Below the pieces are notes generated by a model. That model was given only the letters and a program-made list of their open reading frames with translations, ran no database searches and was not told the origin of the DNA. Below, piece by piece: positions 23,900 to 31,192 of a stretch of DNA of 41,674 bases. Made by a program: the position numbers and the translations under genes. This stretch comes from Granulicella sp. (GTDB lineage: Bacteria; Acidobacteriota; Terriglobia; Terriglobales; Acidobacteriaceae): positions 1-41,674 of the forward strand of contig PLOT01000246.1 in assembly GCA_003142215.1 (NCBI GenBank), in the 5' to 3' direction. Each line of letters starts with the position of its first letter. Positions within the stretch are counted from its first letter, which is position 1.

Positions 23900-24336
23900 T
23901 CTCAGGCGTATTGCTGGACACACATTCCTGGGTTTGGCTCCAGAATGACCAACTGGACATGCGAGGCGCCGTAAGACAGACGCTGCAAGACGCACTCGAT
24001 CGAGACGCTCTCTTTGCCTGCTCGATCTCGATGCTGGAGATCGCCAACGCGGCTCGCAGAGGTCGAATGTCGTTCGATAGGAGCCTCGCTGACTGGTTCA
24101 AAATCAGTCAACGCAATCCCGGAGTGCGTCTCATCGACATTTCGCCAGAGATCGCACTGGATACGATGAAGCTGCCTTCAGCCTTCCATGGCGATCCGGG
24201 CGACCGTATCATTGCGGCTACGGCCCGCGTCAACGGCCTCACACTTTGCACCCATGATCGCGATCTCCTACGCTTCGGAAAACAGGGCTTGATGCGAACC
24301 TTGAAGGTGAACAAGAAGAGGGAACTCCATGCCTGA
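23896..24336 (+). CDS. PIN-domain (VapC-like) ribonuclease toxin
   Basis: A 146-residue PIN toxin. The acidic site is complete: D8 in GVLLDTHSWVW, E48 in SMLEIANAARRG, D100 and D103 in FHGDPGDRIIAATA, and D121/D123 in THDRDLLRF. Such toxins cleave specific RNAs. The ATG at 23896 is chosen over a TTG two codons earlier because it forms the ATGA overlap with the antitoxin. The last 8 bases overlap the start of the amidase gene, so the TA pair and the amidase may share a transcript. Confidence 0.9.
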   Translation: MISGVLLDTHSWVWLQNDQLDMRGAVRQTLQDALDRDALFACSISMLEIANAARRGRMSFDRSLADWFKISQRNPGVRLIDISPEIALDTMKLPSAFHGDPGDRIIAATARVNGLTLCTHDRDLLRFGKQGLMRTLKVNKKRELHA

Positions 24337-25375
24337 CCCAACCCGCGTTGCCCTCATCCAGATGGCCTGCGCGCCCTCCACCGCCGAGAACCTAGACCAC
24401 GCCGCCGATCTTGTCCGCCAGGCCGCACGCGACGGCGCGCAACTCATCTGCCTGCCCGAACTCTTCCGCTCCCAGTACTTCTGCCAGCGCGAGGACCACG
24501 CGCTCTTCGCCCTCGCCGAGCCGATCCCCGGCCCTTCGACTGCACGTCTTTCCGCAGTCGTACGAGAAGCCAAGATCACGCTGATCGCCAGCCTGTTCGA
24601 GCGCCGCGCACCCGGCCTCTACCACAACACCGTCGCCGTGCTGGACCACGACTCCGCCGAGCCGGACAACATCAGTGGCATCTACCGCAAGATGCACATC
24701 CCCGACGACCCGCTCTTTTACGAGAAGTTCTACTTCGCGCCCGGCGACCTCGGCTTCCGAGCTATTCCCACCAGCCATGGCCCCATCGGCGCGCTCATCT
24801 GCTGGGACCAGTGGTTCCCGGAGGCCGCCCGCCTCACCGCGCTCGCGGGCGCGCAGTCGATCTTCATCCCCACCGCCATCGGCTGGCACCCCAGCGAAAA
24901 GTCCGAGTTCGGCGCCGCACAGTACTCCGCCTGGAAGGCCATCCAGCGCTCCCACGCCATCGCCAACGGAGTCTTCGTCTGCGCCGTCAACCGCGTCGGC
25001 CACGAGCACGGCGACGTCATCCTCGAATCGCCTGAAGTTTTGAAAGAATCGGATGCTTTGAAAGGGACGGGCTTCAGCCCGTCCGCATCAACACTCAATA
25101 AGACCGGGACTTTAGCCCCCGAGGGAATCTCGATCCCTGGCCCCGGCGACCACAGCACCGCCAGCGGCTGCAACTCAGGAATCGACTTCTGGGGCGGCAG
25201 CTTCATCGCCGATCCCTTCGGACGCATCCTCGCCCAGGCCTCCCACAACCAGGAAGAGATCGTCACCGCGACGCTCGACCCCGCGCTGGTCGAAACCACC
25301 CGCCAGAACTGGCCCTTCCTGCGCGACCGCCGCATCGACGCCTACAGCAGCATCACAAATCGCTTCATTGATTAG
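24329..25375 (+). CDS. aguB: N-carbamoylputrescine amidase
   Basis: Nitrilase-superfamily enzyme converting N-carbamoylputrescine to putrescine in the agmatine route. The triad is visible: E44 (CLPELFRSQYF), K121 (YRKMHIPDD) and C158 (LICWDQWFPE). RVALIQMACAPS, AWKAIQRSHAIANGVFVCAVNRVGHE and DFWGGSFIADPFG are typical of AguB. At 348 residues it is about 50 longer than usual. The surplus (about residues 231-283) is in frame and contains a dispersed palindromic repeat. The insert falls in the loop before DFWGGSF and so may be tolerated. The partner gene for agmatine deiminase is not in the window. Confidence 0.92.
   Translation: MPDPTRVALIQMACAPSTAENLDHAADLVRQAARDGAQLICLPELFRSQYFCQREDHALFALAEPIPGPSTARLSAVVREAKITLIASLFERRAPGLYHNTVAVLDHDSAEPDNISGIYRKMHIPDDPLFYEKFYFAPGDLGFRAIPTSHGPIGALICWDQWFPEAARLTALAGAQSIFIPTAIGWHPSEKSEFGAAQYSAWKAIQRSHAIANGVFVCAVNRVGHEHGDVILESPEVLKESDALKGTGFSPSASTLNKTGTLAPEGISIPGPGDHSTASGCNSGIDFWGGSFIADPFGRILAQASHNQEEIVTATLDPALVETTRQNWPFLRDRRIDAYSSITNRFID
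25065..25084. repeat. Palindromic repeat inside aguB
   Basis: Perfect hairpin GGACGGGCT-TC-AGCCCGTCC, followed by a weaker GC-rich stem (ACCGGGACT to about 25125). It is read in frame as part of a low-complexity insert (ALKGTGFSPSAS). The motif resembles acidobacterial intergenic hairpins recalled from other genomes. Confidence 0.8.
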
Positions 25376-25731
25376 AAATGAACCGCGAACAAAATCAGAC
25401 ATAACACAACAATGGAACCGGCGATGCCGCTCCACTTTGCTCGACCACGCACGGGGATAGACGCAACGAGTGCTAGCATCGCCACCCCAAGACCCCACTG
25501 TGAAAGGGACGCAGCCTTTGACTGAATTCCATATAAAACGCAGTGGACGATACGAGGAACACAGGAGAGAGAAACTCCTAGACATGTGGCCGAGACTAGC
25601 AAAAGAGCGCCATCTCGCCACGCTGCACGACGAATGCGCAGAACTCCTAAAACAACGTTGGCAACCAACAGACAAGATGCCAGAAGAAATGCAGCGAGAA
25701 GAAGAGCGTCAATCAGCAATGCAAAAATCAT
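25372..25731 (-). CDS. Hypothetical membrane protein (4 TM)
   Basis: A 119-residue protein that is nearly all hydrophobic helix: MIFALLIDALLLAAFLLASC, then a helix through GALLLVSATCLGVSLS, a third through GLGVAMLALVASI, and a C-terminal one (GIAGSIVVLCLILFAV). No family was recognised. The start at 25731 begins directly with the first helix; a longer frame adds only arginine-rich shadow sequence. Its stop overlaps the aguB stop by 3-4 bases on the opposite strand. It lies just downstream of the DUF5615 gene. Confidence 0.62.
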   Translation of the reverse strand: MIFALLIDALLLAAFLLASCLLVANVVLGVLRIRRAAWRDGALLLVSATCLGVSLSCVPRIVHCVLYGIQSKAASLSQWGLGVAMLALVASIPVRGRAKWSGIAGSIVVLCLILFAVHF

Positions 25732-25738
25732 TGATCTC

Positions 25739-26074
25739 TTACCCCCGGCGAAACTCGCCGCACTCCACCACCTGAAACGACCCCGGCAAGACCCCGTCCA
25801 CAGCCGACGAAATCTCAGCCTGCTTCTCCTTGAGAGTCGGCCAGTCCTGTGCCGACAGCAGCACAATCCCAATCCGTCGCTCCTTCAGATTCTGCTGGTA
25901 CCGGAGCTTCTTGTCCCCGGTGACAAAGACCTCAAAGCCTGCCGTCTCCGCCGCCCTTAGCAGTGCCCCATTCTTCAGCCCATTCCACCCAATATAGGCG
26001 ACCGTGCTTGCATCATGATTCACTAAGCACAGCCGCAGCTTATGCGGCAGGTCCTCATCCAGAAGAACCTTCAT
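25739..26074 (-). CDS. DUF5615 PIN-like protein (toxin-like)
   Basis: A 111-residue protein with the DUF5615 start MKVLLDEDLPHKLR, whose aspartates correspond to the first PIN acidic positions. VFVTGDKKLRYQQNL supplies the later acid/basic motif. The family is the usual partner of DUF433 proteins, and the pair is regarded as toxin-antitoxin-like. The ATG overlaps the DUF433 stop in ATGA. Toxicity is inferred from the family, not shown. Confidence 0.85.
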   Translation of the reverse strand: MKVLLDEDLPHKLRLCLVNHDASTVAYIGWNGLKNGALLRAAETAGFEVFVTGDKKLRYQQNLKERRIGIVLLSAQDWPTLKEKQAEISSAVDGVLPGSFQVVECGEFRRG

Positions 26075-26292
26075 GCAATGCGCCGCATTTGCCGCGCTTG
26101 GGCGTAATTGAGAAGGCTATAGATTGTCGCCAGCGAGAGCGAGGGATAATTCTCCTCAATCTCCTCCACCGGCGAACCAGCCTCAAAGTTCTCTACAATC
26201 ACATCCGCGGGAATGCGCGTCCCCTTCACCAAGGGCCGACCCGACACCTTGCCCGCAATGACCTCAACCAGCTCGCACCCTGTCCAGTCCAT
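26071..26292 (-). CDS. DUF433 protein (antitoxin-like)
   Basis: A 73-residue DUF433 protein: GKVSGRPLVKGTRIPADVIVENFEAGSPVEEIEENYPSLSLATIYSLLNYA, a helix-turn-helix-like fold akin to VapB-type antitoxins. The ATG at 26292 has GAGGT 6 bases upstream; the frame continues to 26310 but without an RBS. It is first in the DUF433-DUF5615 pair and probably the DNA-binding, neutralising member. Confidence 0.85.
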   Translation of the reverse strand: MDWTGCELVEVIAGKVSGRPLVKGTRIPADVIVENFEAGSPVEEIEENYPSLSLATIYSLLNYAQARQMRRIA

Positions 26293-26332
26293 AGAGCACC
26301 TCACACTCAAATTCTACCGCCATTTCTGCATC

Positions 26333-27349
26333 TCATCGCCACCAATCCGACCGCAGCTCTGCCCCACGCACCACCTCGGTCGGCAGCCCCGGCTCTGGCG
26401 ACCACAGCTTCAGATCCTCAACCTCCGCTATCTCCAGCAGGCGCTCCATCGGCTGACGCCAAGCGTGCAATGCCAGGTTGAATAGCCCCCAGTGGATCGG
26501 CATCAGCAAGCCCGCCCCACCCAGCGCGTGAAACGCCCGCACAGCTCCATCCGGCCCCATGTGGATCGACTGCCAAAGCTCGTTGTACGCACCAATCTCC
26601 AGCATCGTCACGTCGAATGGCCCAAACGCCGCGCCGATCTCGGCAAATCCCTCCCACCAACCCGAGTCCGCCCCGTAGTACACCGTATGCCCGGCCCCAC
26701 GCAGCACAAACGAAGCCCATAGCGTCTCGAAGCGGTTGAACGCGCCGCGCCCCGAGAAGTGTCGCGCAGGCAGTGCCGTAATCTCGCACCTTGCGCCAGC
26801 CGCGCCCGCAATCGAAACCGTCTCCGTCCAATCCATCTCTGCAATCCGCTCCGCCTGCACGCCAAGTCGCCGCAGAATCGCACCAACACCCAGCATTGTC
26901 ACCCAGCGCACCTGCGGTTGCAGAGCCACCAGCCGCCGCACCGTTCCAGCGCCCAGATGGTCGTAGTGGTCATGCGATACCAGCACTGCGTCGATCGGTG
27001 GCAGCTCTTCCAGCCGCAGCGTCGGCGCAAAGAAGCGCTTCGGCCCAGCCCACTGCACCGGCGCGGCGCGCTCATCCCACACCGGGTCCACCAGCACCCG
27101 TACTCCGTCGATCTCCATCAACATCGACGAGTGCCCCATCCATGTAATCCGCAACCCACTCACCGGCTCCGTCGCATAGGCCGCAACATTCGTGCGAAAC
27201 GGCCCCAGCGCCCGCCGCGGCACCCGCTCCTCACGATTGAGGAGGAACTGCGGCAACACCTTGAAGATCATTCCCGGTCCGCCCACCACCGTCGGGACCG
27301 GATTCAAAAACCTCCGCCCCACTTTCTCCGCTCGCTTCAACATGGTCAT
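26333..27349 (-). CDS. MBL-fold metallohydrolase (NAPE-PLD/UlaG-like)
   Basis: A 338-residue metallo-beta-lactamase-fold enzyme. The metal motif is SHDHYDHL (H126, H128, D130, H131). Further ligands are probably in PARHFSGRG, YYGADSGWW and PIHWGLFNL. The opening ITWMGHSSMLMEIDGVRVLVDPVWDERAAP and the HFSGRG motif fit the group that includes N-acyl-phosphatidylethanolamine phospholipase D and UlaG-like lactonases. The substrate is unknown. It lies 64 bases downstream of the acyl-CoA ligase gene on the same strand, so the two may be co-expressed, and a lipid substrate is possible. Confidence 0.88.
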   Translation of the reverse strand: MTMLKRAEKVGRRFLNPVPTVVGGPGMIFKVLPQFLLNREERVPRRALGPFRTNVAAYATEPVSGLRITWMGHSSMLMEIDGVRVLVDPVWDERAAPVQWAGPKRFFAPTLRLEELPPIDAVLVSHDHYDHLGAGTVRRLVALQPQVRWVTMLGVGAILRRLGVQAERIAEMDWTETVSIAGAAGARCEITALPARHFSGRGAFNRFETLWASFVLRGAGHTVYYGADSGWWEGFAEIGAAFGPFDVTMLEIGAYNELWQSIHMGPDGAVRAFHALGGAGLLMPIHWGLFNLALHAWRQPMERLLEIAEVEDLKLWSPEPGLPTEVVRGAELRSDWWR

Positions 27350-27413
27350 ATATCGGATTGGATGCGCGTCCCTGCCCGCGACGCACCGCCTATCTTAAAT
27401 CTCCCAATCTGCC

Positions 27414-29438
27414 TTACCGCGTCGCCGTTGCCTCGTCCGCGTAGAACTCCGCAATCTCCGCCGCGTACTGCTTCTCCACAACGCGCCGTTTCAGCTTCAT
27501 GCTGGGCGTCAGTTCATCCCCTTCCACGGTCCACTCATCGGCCACCACCGCCAGCCGCTTGATCGTCTCGAACGGCGCCAGCGTCGCATTCACATCATCG
27601 ACGATGCGCTGATACCGCGCCACCACCTGCGGAACCTGCACCAAAGCTTTGCGGTCGCCGGAAGGATAGACAACGCCCTTCACCCGTGCCCAGCTCTCCA
27701 GAATCGCAAAGTTCGGCGAGATCAGCACGCACGCAAACTTGTGCTTGTCGCCCACCAGCGCGGCGTTGCCCACCAACACATGCGCCTTCAGCTTGCCCTC
27801 GATCGGCTGCGGAGCAATCAGCTTCCCGCCGCTGGTCTTCAGCAACTCCTTCTTGCGGTCGGTAATCGTCAGGAACCCCTCTGCATCGATCTTCCCGATA
27901 TCTCCGGTGAGGAACCATCCATCCTCGGTGAACACCTCCGCCGTCTCGGTCGGCTTCTGCCAGTAGCCGTGGAAGACCGAAGGCCCGCGCACCTCCAGCT
28001 CGCCATCCGGAGCGAAGCGCACATCGACGCTCTCCAGCACCGCACCCACCGTGCCGATGCGATGCCGCTTCGGCGTATCCAGTGCAATCAGCGGCGATGT
28101 CTCGGTCAGCCCATAGCCCTCCAGGATAAGGATTCCCACGTCGGCGAACCAGCCCGCCGTGTCCATCCCCAGCGGCGCGCCGCCGGAGACGAAGACCTTG
28201 ACCCGACCGCCAAACGCCGCGCAAATCTTGGAGAAGACCAGCTTATCCGCCAGCTTCCAAGCAATCTCCCGGCGCATCTTAATGCTAATGAAAATCACAC
28301 CATAGATGGCCCAGAAGATTAATTGCTCGGCAAACTCCAGGCTCCAGTGTCGATGCGACCTTTCTGCTGTGCGATAGCTAGCCCAGATCAACGTTAAAAA
28401 AAATAGACAGACCGCCAATGTCAATGTCAGGGAAGACTCAGGCATTAGATTAATGCGTGGAATCTTTCCCGCCAGCGTCTCGGCGCGATGCTTCTTCCCC
28501 ACGCTCAGCGCCCAGTTCAGAATCGCCTTCTTCACCCCGTGCGACTTGCCTTCGACGGCCTGCCGAATCTTCTCGTACACGCGCGGCACGGCAACAATGA
28601 GCGTGGGCCTCACCTGCTTCATGGCCACTGAAATCCGGTCGAACTTCGGGCAATGGGCCAGCGTCACTTGCTCCAGCATCAGCACATAGTCCAGGTGCCG
28701 CGCCGTTACATGCGAGAGCGGGAGAAACGAGATGCAGGAGTCCGTCTCGTTGAATGCAAACTCACGCGACGAATAGCAGAGGTTGCTCGCTAGATTGCCA
28801 TGGGTCAGCATCACGCCCTTCGGCTCGCCGGTGGTCCCCGAGGTGTATATGATCGTCGCCAGGTCCTCCGGCTGCACCTCGCGCACCCGCGCGTCGAACT
28901 CCGCATCGCGCGATTGCATCGCCGCCGCACCCGCCAGCAACTCCGCAAATTCCGCGACACTGGGTGCCCCATCCATCGCAGTTTTATCGCGATGGGTGGG
29001 AGGAACTGCATCCATCACCACCACGCGCTCGAGCGCGGGCAGCTCGCCCGCCGCATGCACCTTCTCCGCCTGCTCCCACGAAGAGACCACCGCAACCTTC
29101 GCGCCGCAGTCGCGCAACATATACCCCAACTGCTCGGCGGTCAGCGTGGTATATAACGGAACGTCCACGGCCCCCAGAGCCAGCACGGCGAAGTCCGTCA
29201 CCGCCCACTCCCATCGGTTCTCGCTCAGCAGCGCCACGCGGTCGCCCTTGGCTACTCCCCACGCGGCGAGCCGTCCCGCCAGCGCGCGCACCCGCCCATA
29301 CGCCTCCGCCGAAGTAATCGGCTTCCACATCACCTCGGCCTCTGCGTCCACTGCCGCGTCACACCACAGCCAGAGTCTCTTCTCGCCGCGCCCACACACC
29401 TGCAGAAACGCATCGTTGATCGTCTTGACATCAACCAT
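27414..29438 (-). CDS. Long-chain acyl-CoA ligase with a membrane insertion
   Basis: AMP-forming fatty acyl-CoA synthetase of the FadD15 type, 674 residues. Motifs: TIIYTSGTTGEPKGVMLTH (196-214), GYGLTETSPL (441-450), TGDIG and a C-terminal lysine region. A segment of about 64 residues (328-391, bases roughly 28266-28457) with no counterpart in the usual enzyme contains two hydrophobic helices (LTLTLAVCLFFLTLIWA and LIFWAIYGVIFISI). It is AT-rich, unlike the rest of the gene. Without it the length is about 610, normal for the family. GGAGG precedes the ATG. It activates fatty acids for beta-oxidation or lipid synthesis, perhaps at the membrane. Confidence 0.92.
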   Translation of the reverse strand: MVDVKTINDAFLQVCGRGEKRLWLWCDAAVDAEAEVMWKPITSAEAYGRVRALAGRLAAWGVAKGDRVALLSENRWEWAVTDFAVLALGAVDVPLYTTLTAEQLGYMLRDCGAKVAVVSSWEQAEKVHAAGELPALERVVVMDAVPPTHRDKTAMDGAPSVAEFAELLAGAAAMQSRDAEFDARVREVQPEDLATIIYTSGTTGEPKGVMLTHGNLASNLCYSSREFAFNETDSCISFLPLSHVTARHLDYVLMLEQVTLAHCPKFDRISVAMKQVRPTLIVAVPRVYEKIRQAVEGKSHGVKKAILNWALSVGKKHRAETLAGKIPRINLMPESSLTLTLAVCLFFLTLIWASYRTAERSHRHWSLEFAEQLIFWAIYGVIFISIKMRREIAWKLADKLVFSKICAAFGGRVKVFVSGGAPLGMDTAGWFADVGILILEGYGLTETSPLIALDTPKRHRIGTVGAVLESVDVRFAPDGELEVRGPSVFHGYWQKPTETAEVFTEDGWFLTGDIGKIDAEGFLTITDRKKELLKTSGGKLIAPQPIEGKLKAHVLVGNAALVGDKHKFACVLISPNFAILESWARVKGVVYPSGDRKALVQVPQVVARYQRIVDDVNATLAPFETIKRLAVVADEWTVEGDELTPSMKLKRRVVEKQYAAEIAEFYADEATATR

Positions 29439-29506
29439 TCAAACCCCTCCAGCCTGTGCCGCCAGGAAATGACCTCATTCAGCCTACGCCGCTTGGCTGC
29501 AACGGG

Positions 29507-30964
29507 CTAGCAGCGAACGATCTTCTCCGACGCGATCCCTTTAGTCGCGTTGCGCGTGTCTACCACAATCCGCGACAGGTCCACGATCGCCGCATAGTCG
29601 TAGTCCGTGTGGTCGGTCATAATCAGCACGCAGTCGTACTGCTCCAGATTCTCCAGCGGCGTGGACCTCATATTCAGGTTGTAGTGCCGTCCACGCCCTA
29701 CCGCCGGGAAGTATGGATCGTTGTACAGCACCTCCGCGCCCTGCTCGCGCAGCAACTCGATCACGGTCAGCGAAGGCGATTCCCTCAGGTCGTCGATGTC
29801 CTTCTTGTACGCCATGCCCAGCATCAGGATCCGCGCCCCATTCATCGCCTTCTTCTGCGTGTTCAGCGCCTGTGCGACAGACTGCGCCACATGCGCGGGC
29901 ATCGCCTCGTTCACCTCGCCCGCAAGCTCGATGAAGCGCGTGTTGAAGTCGTACTCTTTGGCCTTCCAGCTCAGGTAGAACGGATCGATCGGGATGCAGT
30001 GCCCGCCGAGCCCCGGCCCCGGATAGAACGGCTGGAACCCGAACGGCTTGGTCGCAGCCGCGTCGATCACCTCCCAGATGTCCACCCCCATGCGCAGCGA
30101 CAGAATCTTCAGCTCATTGACCAGCGCGATGTTCACGCAGCGGTAGATGTTCTCCAGCAGCTTGGTCATCTCCGCCACGCGCGTCGACGATACCCTCACT
30201 GCCCGCGTAAAGATTCCCTCATACAACGTCGCCGCAAGCTCGGTCGCAATCGCCTCATGCCCGCCCACCACCTTGGGAATGTCGCGCCGTGCCACGGTGA
30301 CATTGCCCGGGTCCTCGCGCTCCGGCGAGAAGGCCACATAGAAGACGCCATGCTCCGCCGCCGCGCCCTTCGCCTGCGCCTTCAGCCCCTGCGTGTTGCC
30401 CGCCTCCAGCACGGGAATCAGCAGCTCCTCGGTCGTCCCCGGATAGGTCGTGCTCTCCAGCACCACCAACTGCCCCTCGCGAATCCACGGGGCCACCGCC
30501 TTCGCCGTGTTCTCCACAAAGCTCAGGTCCGGCTCGTGGTGCGCCGTCAGCGGCGTGGGAACGCACAAAATAATCGCGTCCTGGTCCGACAGGCGCGCAA
30601 ACTCGGTCGTCGCCGTAAATCCCTTCGCCCGCGCGGCCTTGATCTCCTTAGCCTCAATGCGAAAGATGTACGACCGTCCAGCCTCCAGGTCGTCCACTTT
30701 TTTTGCGTCGATGTCGAAGCCCGTCACTTTAAATCCCGCCTCCGCAAGCAGCAGCGACAGCGGCAACCCAACGTACCCCAGTCCGATCACGCCAATCCGC
30801 GCGGTGCGCGCCTCCAGGCGTGCAAGACGCTGCCGGGCAATCCGCGGCAGGTTGAGCTTGCCGGAGTTCGCTTGGATGGATTTAGCTTTGCTGGTCTTCG
30901 CTTTGCTGGTCTTCGTTTTGCTGGACTTTCCCTGGCTGGACTTTGCTTGACTGGGATTCGACAT
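29507..30964 (-). CDS. Nucleotide-sugar dehydrogenase (WbpA/TviB-like)
   Basis: Oxidises a UDP-sugar (probably UDP-GlcNAc or UDP-ManNAc) to its uronic acid for surface polysaccharide. The 485-residue protein has the Rossmann motif GVIGLGYVGLPLS (58-70), ESTTYPGTTEE, KLLENIYRCVNIALVNEL and the catalytic cysteine C323 in PGLGGHCIPIDPFYLSW. AFSPEREDPG fits UDP-N-acetylhexosamine dehydrogenases better than UDP-glucose ones. Residues of about 11-30 are a Ser/Lys tandem repeat (SSKTKTSKAKTSKAKS) encoded by 15-bp repeats. It is the first locus of the polysaccharide region, divergent from the GT39 gene. Confidence 0.9.
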   Translation of the reverse strand: MSNPSQAKSSQGKSSKTKTSKAKTSKAKSIQANSGKLNLPRIARQRLARLEARTARIGVIGLGYVGLPLSLLLAEAGFKVTGFDIDAKKVDDLEAGRSYIFRIEAKEIKAARAKGFTATTEFARLSDQDAIILCVPTPLTAHHEPDLSFVENTAKAVAPWIREGQLVVLESTTYPGTTEELLIPVLEAGNTQGLKAQAKGAAAEHGVFYVAFSPEREDPGNVTVARRDIPKVVGGHEAIATELAATLYEGIFTRAVRVSSTRVAEMTKLLENIYRCVNIALVNELKILSLRMGVDIWEVIDAAATKPFGFQPFYPGPGLGGHCIPIDPFYLSWKAKEYDFNTRFIELAGEVNEAMPAHVAQSVAQALNTQKKAMNGARILMLGMAYKKDIDDLRESPSLTVIELLREQGAEVLYNDPYFPAVGRGRHYNLNMRSTPLENLEQYDCVLIMTDHTDYDYAAIVDLSRIVVDTRNATKGIASEKIVRC

Positions 30965-31192
30965 GCTCCCGATTATCGCATTCAGCCCATTGGTTTTTTG
31001 CGATTTTCAGCAAGCCGTATCCAAAATAGGCACTCGAACGAAGTGGCCGCCTTAAAGCTTGTCCCATACAGCAACGGGCGGCTGCACCAACGAACATTCC
31101 CCTGCGCATTCTGGCCTTTGCACTGTGTACATAATGGTCTAATGGGAACGATCTCCTATCCTGTCCCATGAGAGCCCTTGCAGCGGTACTCC
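30965..31192. promoter_or_regulatory. Divergent intergenic region
   Basis: The 228-base gap between the sugar dehydrogenase and the glycosyltransferase must hold both promoters. No convincing -35/-10 pair, operator or RNA structure was recognised. A T-run (about 30993-31000) is the only visible feature. Confidence 0.35.
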
